This document shows positions 43,290 to 53,934 of a stretch of DNA of 64,000 nucleotides, piece by piece (the stretch's first letter is position 1; every line of letters starts with the position of its first letter). The stretch is from Blepharisma japonicum (lineage: Eukaryota > Ciliophora > Heterotrichea > Heterotrichida > Blepharismidae), in the NCBI GenBank assembly GCA_949751835.1, contig CATKHK010000017.1, positions 434,001 through 498,000 on the forward strand. The letters are read 5' to 3'. Under the pieces are notes generated by a model. That model saw only the letters and a program-made list of their open reading frames with translations, ran no database searches and was not told the DNA's origin. A program made the position numbers and the translations under genes.

Positions 43290-46200
43290 ATGTCTAGACC
43301 CAGACCTTTAAGTGCGTCAAAATCCTGCGTTTTTGTCAAACCTGTTCATCTAGGGCGCGCCAGCATAAGATCAGCTCAAATAAACACAGCCAGTTTGACC
43401 TTTATGAGGCCTCCAAAGTTTAGACAAAAAAAATTATCTCAAGAATCTTTACAAAAAGACAATCAATTATGAGAACTCACACAGGAAGTAAAGAAATTGG
43501 AAGAGCAGCAAAAATCATTTCTCAATAAATTTGAAGTGCAAAATGAAAGCTTGCCTAATTCGAGACCATCTGTGGAGATTGAAGAAATTAAAAGAGAAAG
43601 AGATGAACTGTATGAATCAAAAATAAATAGCCAAAAATATATTGAAAAGTTAGAAGAAGAAAATAAGAAAATGCAAGAATCCTATGAGAAAGAGCTTAAA
43701 AATATGAATGAGTATATTGGATTACTAAGAAGAAAGATAATAAAAAGTTCTATATCACTAACGAATTCTCCACAGCCTCCTCATAATGAGAAAATGGGTA
43801 ACTTCGAAGATCTCTTTTTAAAAGAAAAAGAAAAATCAAGCATCCTTTATAACACCCTGAAAATGAAAGAAAAAGAATGTGAAAATTTGCATAAGCGAAA
43901 TGATTCAGAATCAATAATTTCAAGAATAGAACAATTAACAAACCAAAATAATAATTATCAAAGCACTCTTGCAGAAGCGGAAAGTGAAATAAAAAGGCTC
44001 CATCAAGAAATCGCTAATAAAAATGAGCAGATTTTTCAAAAAAAACAAAAAATTGAAGAGCTTGAAATCCAGAGCAGTGTGGCGCATGCTTATGAGGAAA
44101 CAAAAATAAAATTAAAAAAATGCTCTGAGGAAAAAAGGCAATTAGAAGAAAATCTGAAAAGAAATAGCTTAAAATCAGACGAATTAGAAAAAATAATAGA
44201 AGAATTAGGGAAAAGCTTATTGACTATGACCAAAGAGCTGGAAGATAGAAATTCCGAATGTCAAAACTTAGAAAATGAACTAGAAAAACTAAAAGATACA
44301 GATAAAAATAGCGAAAAAAATATAGAAAAAGAAAAAGAAGAGTGCTTTAAAATGATAGAAATAGTAGCAAATGAAATAAATCAGGAAATAAGTGGATTAA
44401 TGCTTAGAGTAGAGCAAGCAGAAGACCAAGTTGACAAAATTTTAGAATTTTTTGAAGAATTTAAATCATGAATAGATCAAAACATTAACAATCAGTCTAT
44501 GAAAAATGATGAAAATTTGCTAAAAGAATTAGCCAAACTTAGGCAAGAAAAGGATGAGCTTATTAATAAGCTTGACATGCAAATGAGTAAAAAAATTAAT
44601 TATGAAGACGAAATAAAAAAATTGAAATTATTAGTAAATGAATATGAAAACCAAATATCGATTTATAAAGAAAACTCCCAAATAGAAAATAGCAGAAGTG
44701 AAAACGAAGAAAAAAATTCAGGTAGTAAACAATTACTGGCAGAGTCAGAGGATCTTCGCCAAGGATATGAAAAATTGAGTGAAATATGTGAGGAAAGAAA
44801 CGAAGAAATAGAAAATTTAAAAAACAAATTAAAGACTATAGAAACAAAGCTAAAGGAATCTCAGTCATCATTTAATTTATTAAAGATTAAAAATAAGCAA
44901 AAAGACGATGATTATAGTAACTTGCAGCAAAAAAATACAGAAAATCATGCTAAAATTGACAAATTAATACTAGAAAATAAAGAGTTCAGAGACCAAATTG
45001 CTTCTTTAAATCAGCAATTAAAAGAAATTGATGATTTAAATGAAAAATTAAAAGAATCAAATCAGCAGCTAGCAGATAAAGAAATTGAGGTCGACGAAGT
45101 AAATCAGCTATATGAAGCTTTGAAATCAAAAACTGAAGAAATCTTGAGGGAGCAGCTCAAAATGAAATTTGAGTCCCAAAACATTAAAGTACTTAATATA
45201 TAGGATGAGTTTGAAACTGAGAAAATAAGACTGCAAGAAGAAATTAATAAAGTTATTGAAGACAAAACACAGGAAGTTGAAATACTTCAAAAAGCAATTA
45301 AAGAGCAGCAGGAAGAATTTGAAAAGCAGTTAAGTGAGCTAAGATGGGAAAGCCAGCAAGAAAATGTTAATAATGAGCTGGAGCAAAAAAATAATGAAAT
45401 TAAGATTTTGAAAGAAGAGTATAATGGGATTATAAAGAGAAATGAAAAAGAACTAAAAGAATCATATGAGAAAGAAATAAATAAATTGAAAATAAATTCA
45501 GAAGCAAGCTATAATGAATTGATGGGAAAATATATTGATATTAAAAATAAATATAAAGAAAGTTTAGAAGATTCACAAGTATTTGAAGTTCTTAGACAAG
45601 AAATATCTACTTTACAAGGAAAATTGAGAGATAAAGAAAAAGAAATTGATAAGCTTAAAGAAGAGTTATTTGAAGCTGATGCAAAAATTGAAAGTTTAGA
45701 AAATAATCAGACTATTCAAGAAGGAGCTGTTTCTGAATACAAAAAACAATTAGAATCGCGAGATAAAGAAATAATTGGGCTCCATGATGAATTAGACAAC
45801 CACAAGCATACAAAAAAATCAAACTCAACAGATAATAATACAAAGTTAGCAGAGCTTCAAGATCAATTAGACTATGCAAAACAAGAAAATGAAAAATTAA
45901 GGGAGAAGCTTGCAAAGTCTTTTTCTGACCCGGAAATCGCCAGCATGCAATCACAGATTTCTCATTTAACCCAAAATCTCGAAAAGACTGAAATAGAGTT
46001 ATTAAGAAAGTCAGAAATAGAAGAAGAGCTCAGGATTCTCGAAGACAAATACAATAATAAATCTCAAAAGCTGACAGTTCTGAAAAATGTTTGTAGCGAG
46101 CTCGAAGTAGTCAACTCTACACTTAGAACAAGCAAAGTTGAAATAGAAAGTGAATTAGGAAAAAAAGAAAAAATCATAAAAGACATGCAGAGAGAATTCG

Positions 46201-47177
46201 GAACCCAAAATGTTGAGGTCAATAAAGTTAAGCAAAGAGCAGATCAATTTGAAGATTTATATAATTCCTTGTATGCAGAAATGGAAGAAAAAAATAAAAA
46301 AATTGAAAGTTTGGAAAAAGAGCTAGAAGGGCGAAGGAATCAAAGAAGAGCAGCAAATCTTGGAATAGAAAATATAGAAAATATTGAAATCTATGGAGAA
46401 ATGATCATCAGTGATGAAGAGGATGAAAAAGACAATAGCAGAGAAGAAATTCATAAGGATAATAGTGAAAACCACAAAGAAAGTGCTGATGAATCTAAGC
46501 AGAAACTCCAGCAGAAAATAAATGAACTAACTGATAATATTGAATTGCTATTGAGTAATGAGGAAAAGTACAAAATTATTATTGAAAAGCTCCAAGGAAA
46601 ACTCAACGAGGAATCCGATCCTGAAGATCTAAAAGGTCGCATAGAAGACTTAGAAGCCCAATTAGCAGATTATCAGTACAGATATGATCAGCTGGTTGAA
46701 GAGCATGAAGAGCTTATCAATAACCAAAAAACAAGGCTGGACACCAGCCAAGACGGAGCATCCATTCAAATGCTATCAGAAGAACTCAGCAAAGTCATTA
46801 ACGAAAAAAATGAGCTAGAAATGGAAATAGACGCTCTAAGAGACCTTCATAGCGAAAACGAAAAAATAAAACACTATCAACAAGAGGCTGAAAATTTAGC
46901 AAAAATCTGCGATGAACTGGAAGTAAGGGTTATTTAGAAAGCCAAGGAAAGCATAGAAGAAGAATGCAACGATAACTTAAAAATGCTTAAAGCAAAATAC
47001 GAAGAATATATCAAGGAAAGAATGGAAGAGATTGTAGAGCAGTATGATGAGCTTCAGGAAAACTCGGATAAACTAGAACTAGAAAAAAATGAATTAGAAA
47101 AAGAGCTTTCAGCTGAAAAAGAAAAAAATTCAGTTTTACAAGAAAAGCTCTATAAATTATTAAATAAAAATAATTAA
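43290..47177 (+). CDS. Very long coiled-coil protein, two 15-nt introns
   Basis: 1285 aa from exons 43290-45188, 45204-46922 and 46938-47177, with TGA at 43470 and 44469 read as Trp. A basic, Pro/Ser-rich head (about residues 1-55) is followed by heptad-rich Glu/Lys/Leu/Asn sequence to the C-terminus, broken only by an acidic insert near 46440 (EEDEKDNSREEIHKDN). No motor, zinc or membrane part is seen. Likely a structural or tether protein (basal body, cortex or Golgi); the composition alone does not decide. The preceding 200 bp contain only AT filler and the end of the kinase pseudogene. Confidence 0.8.
45189..45203 (+). other. 15-nt intron 1 of the coiled-coil gene
   Basis: GTACTTAATATATAG, phase 0 with terminal in-frame TAG, A at position 10; the reading frame continues with DEFETEKIRLQEE. 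Confidence 0.85.
46923..46937 (+). other. 15-nt intron 2 of the coiled-coil gene
   Basis: GTAAGGGTTATTTAG, phase 0 with terminal in-frame TAG, A at position 10; the frame continues with KAKESIEEECNDN. Confidence 0.85.
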
Positions 47178-47198
47178 TTTGTTTTAAAGCATAATAAA

Positions 47199-49100
47199 AT
47201 GGATATGATAGAAGATCGTGCAGATCCAGCCCTTACCTATGTTCTAGCGTCCCAGAAGTCATCTCCAGAGCAAGTTCTTTTATCAACAAACGACATATCT
47301 CGTCTCCTCTACTCTCAATTACATTATCAGTGGATTTGAAATTATCTTAGATCTCAAGCACTCACTCTTTCTCCATCAATTTTAATTCCTCAATCATTTC
47401 CGCCTGAAATGAAGATTCTCAACCGAGTTCGGCTGCATTTTATTAATGAACTCAAAGATTTTCCGCACCCATGTGAAGCTGTTTTGCATTTAAAAGTCCT
47501 TGTCGCTTTGATAACCCGCAATGCAATCCGCTTAACTAATGATGATTTTAAAGAGCTTTATAGCATTTTAGAGACTTTATCCCAAGACTCCCATTTAAGA
47601 TTAATAGAACTGATTTTTTACTGCTTAATGATTTTGGTTACTTTATTTGATGATTACAGCTCTATGTTATCAGTCCATGCAATTTTATCAAATATTTCAT
47701 TTAAAATAGAAGGAAAAAGATTGCTGTATGCGTTGAAATTTAGAGAAGGAAAATGGGCTGAAATTTTGCAAGAAATGAATGACTGCTTTGGATTTGATGT
47801 AAAAATGCCAGAGGAAATTGTGGAGAAAAGTGGAAGAATGCTTATAGGGTGCATAGGAGGTGGAAATCTTGATGTTTCTGAAATGGATGATAAATGCTTA
47901 GCTGTATATTTAGGTCTAGGTGGAAAAGATGTTGGTTATCGAGCTTTAATAGACTCTATTGTAAATTCCACAAATTTGCACTTTCAGAATTTAATTGAAA
48001 AAGCTACAGAAAAACTACAAATTATGATACCAGAGCCAAACTTATTAGAGTTGCTCGCTAAATACCCTAACTTGCATTACAGAGTTTTGTTTTATTCTTT
48101 ACTTTATAACGGAACTGTAAAAAGCCCACAATACCATTTTACCTTTTTCTTCAAAATCAATGTGAGAGCTTCCTTAAACCAAGCCTCAGGTGTCATTTCA
48201 GAAAGGCTGGTCCAGCTCATCACTGATTTAATGCCATGATTCTTTATCCCATCCTTATCAGAATTCACAGACACCAGTGAAGTTTCTGATAATTTCATCT
48301 ACAAGTTTGCTAACTCCTTACACAAAATAAACTCAGAGTCTCTAATTCAATGGAAATCTCTGCTCAATTTTCATCCTCTGAAGGTCTGTTTAGAAACATT
48401 AGATGTGCTGCAACAATTAAGATCAAACGTGCCTCATGAAATTTTAAACCCGCTAAGAGTATTCAATTGCATTAAAATAGAAAACGAAAAAACTATGGAA
48501 GTCCTCACAAGTATCCTCGAAGTCCTTTTAAGCGCATGGCAGCACTATGTTCTTAAATATGAAAGCCCATTTAACCTAGATGGCCGTCAGTCTTTTATAT
48601 TAACCATGCAGAGCGCATGTGTCCAAGACTTAATAAATTATCTTGGCAAAACTGAAGAAATTGACCAAGTCATCTGTGAGTTTCTCCACAGCTACTGAAT
48701 AGAAAATTCTCTATTAATCAAGCTTGTTCACTATCAAGGCTATCCAGACCATTTACTTCCTATTACAGTAAACAAAATAGGAAGCTTAATCTGCACATGG
48801 GACTTTATTACAGATCTCGTCAGAAGCGGCACTACTAAACAAAAGCGGTTTGCCTTGCAACTAGCTGGGCATTTATCATATAAATACCCTACACAGAAGC
48901 TCTTGGACATAATCAGAGAATGCATTCAGTTTATTGAGGACAATTTGCAGTATTTTTCAGAGGACCCAGAGCTTGACTCAATTTTGGAATTATTTTTGAA
49001 GGCTTTTCCACAGTTAAACGGAAGGATTAGAAAGCTAAAGCGAAAATACCCCAAACAGTTCTTTAATTATGAACTTGCACCTGTCCAATTAATAAGATAA
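47199..49100 (+). CDS. Integrator complex subunit 2 (INTS2)-like protein
   Basis: 633 aa with TGA codons (about 47338, 48237 and 48696) read as Trp. The protein is entirely helical, of the HEAT-like type. The C-terminal third (LIKLVHYQGYPDHLLPITVNKIGSL, TWDFITDLVRS, FALQLAGHLSYKYPTQKLLD) resembles INTS2 closely in order and wording (Q.YP..L.P..V, DFI.EL, ..YP..K.L). Integrator binds RNA polymerase II and cleaves nascent snRNA and other transcripts. The N-terminal two-thirds is too divergent to compare by eye. The protein is shorter than animal INTS2. Confidence 0.6.
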
Positions 49101-49119
49101 ATAGGTTTATTTTAAATAA

Positions 49120-49693
49120 ATGTCAAATGACACTGAAAAGATTGCTGCAATTCTTGTATTAGTATTATTATGTATCTGCTGTATGGGCTGCTGCTTATGT
49201 TTTTGCTATAAAGCTAGGAACGATTCAAGAAGAAATGTGAGGATGTTTAGAAGATTATTAATGGGGATAATAAGTAATCATGTGTATTCTGTAGTACCTG
49301 AACATTTTTCAATGCATGATCTCAATCTAGAACCTTTTTTTCCAAAATTTATGTTTGGTGATGATTTCAGCATAAAAGCTGAGCTAGTATGCTGCGTATG
49401 TTTTGAAGAGTAAAATTAAATTTAGATTTAGCTCGATGTCTTATGTAAGAAGACTGCCATGCTGTCATGTTTTCCATGACCAATGTATAGATGAGTGATT
49501 TAAAAGACAATCAGAACCACATTGTCCACTCTGCAAGCAAAATCCATTTTTGGTGCCTGAAAAGGTACCTGCTAAGCAAAACCAAGCTCAAATTCCGAGA
49601 CACCGAAAAAGAGGGGAAACTGTAAAGCACCCAAATGTTCTTTTAGCTGCAGAAACCGACGAAAGCTCTAGACATTCATTTAGTCTACCTTAA
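49120..49693 (+). CDS. RING-H2 E3 ligase with N-terminal membrane anchor, one 16-nt intron
   Basis: 185 aa from exons 49120-49409 and 49426-49693, with a TGA at 49496 that gives the Trp in IDEWFK, conserved in RING-H2 domains. A hydrophobic Leu/Cys-rich segment (about residues 8-30) is followed by a short linker and the RING: CCVCFEEF, LPCCHVFHDQC, CPLC, so the ligand order C2-C-H2-C2 is complete. The C-terminus is basic, without other motifs. Probably a membrane ubiquitin ligase in the endomembrane system. Its 16-nt intron interrupts the RING itself. Confidence 0.85.
49410..49425 (+). other. 16-nt intron of the RING-H2 gene
   Basis: GTAAAATTAAATTTAG, the only 16-nt intron found here. It is not a multiple of three, so retention shifts the frame and also puts TAA directly after GAG. 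A is again the sixth base from the 3' end (position 11). Splicing rejoins the two halves of the RING domain. Confidence 0.85.
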
Positions 49694-49729
49694 TTTCGCT
49701 ATATAAAATTAAATTTGTATATACTTTAC

Positions 49730-50218
49730 TTATTTGAAAAATTGAAAATTCTCCAAACCTCCCAGCCTTCTTGAGCACCTGTTGCAGAAATGCTCTACAT
49801 CATACAAATTTGGGCAGAGAAATGCCAAGAACGAGCATAAAGGAAATAGGAGAAAGAGAAATATGCATAAAGCTCAAAGTAATATACTAGGCTTCCTCTC
49901 TATCCTTGTGAGTTCTCTATGGTTACAAAAAGGACATGAAATCAAAACTGGCCTTTTAGATAATAAAAGCTGCTTGTCTTTGCGGGCACTTGTACTTTCA
50001 ACGACAATTATATTGCTACCCATAGGAGCTTCAGGCTTATAATTTGAATCAACAAAAATTGTGATTCCAGGGTATGACCCATAAGGATAATTGCTTGAAA
50101 CCATTTCATTATATGGGATTCCTTGACGATAAAAACCTGACTGTGGATTCATATTTACAGGCATTGGTTCTTGCTTTCGTTGGGTTAAAGCTTCATCTTC
50201 TGTATGGTCTTTGGACAT
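49730..50218 (-). CDS. LITAF-domain protein
   Basis: 162 aa from the ATG at 50218 (MSKDHTED), with TGA at 49874 read as Trp. A Pro/Tyr-rich N-terminal half precedes a LITAF domain: CPFC (Cys95/Cys98), a hydrophobic hairpin (ILLWALCIFLFLLFPLCSFLAF) and HFCNRC (Cys145/Cys148). The domain binds zinc with the hydrophobic part dipping in the cytosolic leaflet of endosomes and lysosomes. Family proteins act in endosomal sorting. Convergent to the RING-H2 gene, 36 bp between stops. Confidence 0.88.
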
Positions 50219-50501
50219 TATTAAAGATACCACATCATCACAGTGTAAATGGCAGACAAATCTAAATAAAATATCTGTGATTTTATTGATAAAGAATCAA
50301 TAAATTTACAATATATAAATCAATAGTATGGAAATTGTATAAAAATTAGACAAATATTGAAAGGACAAATGAAACTGATACATAAAGGGATATTGAAACG
50401 AATTATGAAAAATATATTAATTCATATCAGTAAGCTTTTAAATGGAATTTAAGTCAATATAAGTGAAATCAAAAAATTGGATTTCATTATGATTTATTGA
50501 T
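50219..50501. other. AT-rich intergenic spacer
   Basis: About 280 bp with no ORF, repeat or RNA recognised; the end overlaps the 3' flank of the next minus-strand gene. Confidence 0.5.
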
Positions 50502-50765
50502 CTATTTCTTTTCAATTTCTTCAATACTTGGAGAAGGTGATGCTTCTTCTTTTTCCAGAAGCTCTGGTATCAGCAGCCCAGGAGTCCCATCAACTTTGAG
50601 ATTTGTGGGATCTTTTACATCGTAAACTCCTAGAGTAAGCTCCATTTGGACATATGGTCCTTCTTCATTCATTTCCAGTGGCACCGGCGCTGGATCATTA
50701 CTCTCTATTTCTCTCATAAAAGCCTTAGCTCTATCCAATACGCTGCTTTTCGGTGCTTGCTCCAT
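50502..50765 (-). CDS. Small NOPCHAP1-like protein
   Basis: 87 aa from the ATG at 50765 (MEQAPKSSVLDRAKAF), which follows an A-run; an ATG at 50801 would add 12 residues and overlap the CFAP210 stop by one base (TAATG). The pattern of a short helix (VLDRAKAFMREIE), then EGPYVQMELTLGVYDV and an acidic C-terminus resembles NOPCHAP1/C12orf45 (DUF4598), a co-chaperone that brings NOP58 to the R2TP-type assembly of box C/D snoRNPs. The similarity is short, so this remains tentative. It follows CFAP210 on the same strand. Confidence 0.5.
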   Translation of the reverse strand: MEQAPKSSVLDRAKAFMREIESNDPAPVPLEMNEEGPYVQMELTLGVYDVKDPTNLKVDGTPGLLIPELLEKEEASPSPSIEEIEKK

Positions 50766-50800
50766 TTTTACAATATTTCTAACTATTTTTAACTTATCCA

Positions 50801-52213
50801 TTAAGCTATTCTTTTCTTATAATTTTTCAGCTCAAGAATCATCGGGGTGATGTTTTTGCCGTTTTCTGCCCACTCTTTCAAGCATTTTTCAGCGTAAGAA
50901 TTGAATTGGTTTTGCTCGTCTTCCATGATCTGTGCTGACTGTCTCGCTAGCTCTTCTTCTAAAAGTGCCTCTTGCTCTACTTTTCTTGCCTTATAATCCA
51001 TCTGTTTTTTATGGTAAAGCTGCTGGGCTTTAGCTCTCTCTCTTCTTTCTTCTGCTTCTTTTCTTTCCATTTCATTCAAGTCCTGCATTCTTTCTTTCCA
51101 GAACTGCGCGAATTCTTTATCTTCTTGTTTTTCCTGCTTTTTTTCTTGTTTTTTTCTATCAATTTGGTTCTGGCGTGACTTTTCAATCTGAGTCATCATA
51201 TCATTATGCCTTTGCTGCTTTTTCTCAAAAGTTTCTTTGGCTTTTTGTTCAGCTTCTTCGACCTGACTTTGCAGTCTTTGGTCTTCGTTGCTTTTAATCT
51301 TCGAGAGTTCTTCAATTCTGGAGTCAATCATTTTTTGCCTTGTTTCTAGCTTTTCTTTGAATTTCTGTTCTTCACGCTTTTTCCGCATATTCATGACTTC
51401 TTCTTTCTGCTTGGCATATTCTTCGATTTTCCTTTCTTCCTCTTTGATCCTTTCTTGCTCAAGTCTTTTTAGCTCCTGGAAGTGCTCATTCATTTTTTTA
51501 GTCTCGTTTTGGGCAGCAATTGCAGCTTTTCTTCTTTCTAGCTCTTCTCTTTTTTCAGCTTGCAGATCTTTGATGGCTTTTTTCTTCATCAGTTTTCCTT
51601 CAATGTATTCGTCTTGTAACTTCCTGACGATTTTTTCTTTATTTGAGATAAGTTGGTCTTTTAATATTTTTTGGGTTTCTTTTTTCTTTCTTTCCTCTTC
51701 TTCTATCTTTTTTAATAAAGCTTCATCATACTCTCTTAGCTGCTGATGCTCCAAGTCCACCCATCTCTCTTCAACTTCTTTCTGGTTCTCTTTCTTTTTC
51801 TTATTTATTTCTAACTGCAGCTCTCTTTCCTGCAAAACGTCAGATAAAAACATTTTGCTATGAAAAGCTTTGACCTGGTCACCTTCATCATGAAGAATTT
51901 TATTCGCGTACTCAATGGCTTGACGTCTTTTTTCTTGGTTCAAGGCTTCTTCTTCTGCGTCAAGGCGGCGTCTTTCAAGTTCTTCAGCTTCAAACTTTTT
52001 GAATCTTTCGAGTTCCTTTTTCTCACGGATTGCATCAACGCTGTTTCCCCAATTTTTCATACGGACACGAGACTTCTCGTGAAGTTCTTGGCGTTCGGCT
52101 TGCCTAAGCTTTTGTTCTTGTTCTGCTGGGTCAATTCCTAGGCAAGTTCGACGCATACGATCTAAATCGGAGGCGCTTATAACTGCAACATTTTTAGCCA
52201 AATCACGAGACAT
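50801..52213 (-). CDS. CFAP210: CFAP210 (CCDC173) axonemal microtubule inner protein
   Basis: 470 aa, highly charged, almost wholly helical coiled coil (Glu/Lys/Arg-rich from residue 60 on). The start ITVIS/SDLDR-type region (VISASDLDRMRRTCLG) and the middle KILHDEGDQVKAFHSKMFLSDVLQERELQ correspond in order and wording to CFAP210 (..VKGFH..LLLTEVLKERE..). CFAP210 is a filamentous protein inside the A-tubule of axonemal doublets. The similar CFAP45/CFAP53 proteins lack this stretch. Its stop overlaps one base with a possible upstream ATG of the next gene. Confidence 0.72.
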   Translation of the reverse strand: MSRDLAKNVAVISASDLDRMRRTCLGIDPAEQEQKLRQAERQELHEKSRVRMKNWGNSVDAIREKKELERFKKFEAEELERRRLDAEEEALNQEKRRQAIEYANKILHDEGDQVKAFHSKMFLSDVLQERELQLEINKKKKENQKEVEERWVDLEHQQLREYDEALLKKIEEEERKKKETQKILKDQLISNKEKIVRKLQDEYIEGKLMKKKAIKDLQAEKREELERRKAAIAAQNETKKMNEHFQELKRLEQERIKEEERKIEEYAKQKEEVMNMRKKREEQKFKEKLETRQKMIDSRIEELSKIKSNEDQRLQSQVEEAEQKAKETFEKKQQRHNDMMTQIEKSRQNQIDRKKQEKKQEKQEDKEFAQFWKERMQDLNEMERKEAEERRERAKAQQLYHKKQMDYKARKVEQEALLEEELARQSAQIMEDEQNQFNSYAEKCLKEWAENGKNITPMILELKNYKKRIA

Positions 52214-52276
52214 TTAAAATTTATTGAGAAGAAAATGTTGATGGTAAATTAAATAACTTCTTTAGGAGAGAATGGC

Positions 52277-53248
52277 CTACCTGCGACCGAAAAATAATAT
52301 GACTAATAACGCTAAAACTATCATAATTGTGGTAAAATGGGCTTTTATCCATGAATAGCTCTGATCTCTTATGTGAATTCTATCAATTTTTTTGCCAACT
52401 GTATAAGTCCTGCAGATTTCGTAGCGTTCGGATTTGCTGGTCGAAAAATAAGCTTTCAAAAGATCTTCATGTGTTAAATTCAGCATTGCGCAGGCAAAGA
52501 AGCTTTTATCACAGCCATTCACAAATAATCCTCGCATAGTCCTTTGTTCATCAATTCCTAATAGATTGATGCACCCTTCCACAAAGTTTAATATTTCTCC
52601 CTTGATTTCTGGTTCATAGTCATAAGAATCTCTAATAAAAGTCGGCCACCCAAAATAAATGCTATCACTATTAATTTCATTTGGCCCTAGTCTATTTACA
52701 TCAATTGTTTTAGACTCGTCTTGATCTGGAAAAACATTTTCAATAATAAACCTTTCTTTTGCTACCACGTGTACAACTATATTTAGAGGATTGTTCATGT
52801 CAAGGGACGTTATTTCTAATAAAGAGCCAACCCATCTTCCATTATAAGAAGAAAGCATGCCAAACACTCTGTTTCCCATCATCGCGTGCTGGACCATCAC
52901 AAGATATTTCATTTCTGGATTGCTTATTACTCCTACAGCCCCTGGAAATAACAATAAATTTTCCTTAATATAAAGCGGAATAGAACTGAGCGACCTTTTA
53001 GCTTCCTCTTTTGGAGTTTCTTTGCTTCGCTTTTTAAATTCTTTAGGAAAGTTCTTTTCTATAAGAGACTGAATTAAAATATTGGGCTTGCTATGAGGAG
53101 AAACTTGAAAGATGGAGTCACAGCTTGGGCATTTTCGCTGGGAATTTGTAGAGCGGGTAACACAGTGCTTGCAAAAAGTGTGGCCACAGGAAACTGTGAT
53201 AGGCTTCAGCAGAATTTTTCGACAAAAAGGGCAGATAAAATCATCCAT
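52277..53248 (-). CDS. RING-LON protein with C-terminal membrane anchor
   Basis: 323 aa. An N-terminal RING (CPFCRKIL..CGHTFCKHC..CPSC, about residues 6-43) is followed by a LON substrate-binding-type domain (about 92-270; LFPGAVGVISNPE, VHVVAKERFIIENVF) as in LONRF-type ubiquitin ligases. A hydrophobic C-terminal segment (ITTIMIVLALLVILFF) followed by GRR makes it tail-anchored, which is not typical of LONRF proteins. It lacks TPR repeats and any protease domain. Probably a membrane-bound ubiquitin ligase. It starts 63 bp downstream of the CFAP210 start on the same strand. Confidence 0.82.
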   Translation of the reverse strand: MDDFICPFCRKILLKPITVSCGHTFCKHCVTRSTNSQRKCPSCDSIFQVSPHSKPNILIQSLIEKNFPKEFKKRSKETPKEEAKRSLSSIPLYIKENLLLFPGAVGVISNPEMKYLVMVQHAMMGNRVFGMLSSYNGRWVGSLLEITSLDMNNPLNIVVHVVAKERFIIENVFPDQDESKTIDVNRLGPNEINSDSIYFGWPTFIRDSYDYEPEIKGEILNFVEGCINLLGIDEQRTMRGLFVNGCDKSFFACAMLNLTHEDLLKAYFSTSKSERYEICRTYTVGKKIDRIHIRDQSYSWIKAHFTTIMIVLALLVILFFGRR

Positions 53249-53332
53249 TTGAGATATTATAGTGAATCATTCAATTTAGTAATAAATTAAGGATTTAATG
53301 GGAAGATTTGGGACAGATATTATAATATTAAA

Positions 53333-53494
53333 ATGGTCGACAAGAAAGTTATTATAGCAGGAATTGCAGGATTTGGGGTTGCAATGATAACTCAAAGAAT
53401 CTTTTGTTGCAATGGAAAATCATGGAAGAAAGAAGGAGGATGCCACTTCAAAAAATTTGAGCAGAAGCCACAAGAACAGCCTAAACAAGCATAG
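53333..53494 (+). CDS. Tiny membrane protein (53 aa)
   Basis: 53 aa from an ATG after an A-run. It has an N-terminal helix VIIAGIAGFGVAMITQRIF, two adjacent Cys, and a Lys/Gln/Pro-rich tail. Too short for the usual ORF cut-off. A second small protein with a similar N-terminal helix lies 440 bp downstream. Function unknown; it may be a small organelle membrane subunit. Confidence 0.55.
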   Translation: MVDKKVIIAGIAGFGVAMITQRIFCCNGKSWKKEGGCHFKKFEQKPQEQPKQA

Positions 53495-53934
53495 ATAAAT
53501 AATGATATTTTTGAAAATTAAAATCTTACTTCATTTCAGAGCAGGACAGTATTTCTCTATTTTTGGCTTAAGAATGCCCATATTTAATCTAATAAAAAAT
53601 GTGAAGGCGTTATTAAGCTGAATTAAAGGTTATTATTATAAGTTTATATGAAAAATAAATTTCAGCTTAAGTATTTCTTTATAGCCTAAATTAAATTGTA
53701 TATAAATGATTTGTATCTCTACTTAGAATATCAAAAATTAGCTCAAATAAATTTTGGATAATGATCAACAAAAGCCAGTTAAGTTAAAAGTATTCAAAGT
53801 TTATGCTCAGCTTTGAGATATCGTATATTTATATATTCTTTAATAATTCTGGTAGCCTCCATTTAAGTTATCAACTATCTATTCACTTATTTTAGTAGTA
53901 AAAATGGCCAGATAAAAATAAGCAGTAATATTAA
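53495..53934. other. AT-rich spacer between two tiny genes
   Basis: 440 bp, AT-rich, no coding signal even with TGA as Trp and no RNA or repeat recognised. Confidence 0.5.

Noticed and set aside
51288-51746. Long plus ORFs inside the CFAP210 and coiled-coil genes
   Set aside because: Phe/Ser/Leu antisense translations typical of Glu/Lys-rich coiled coils.
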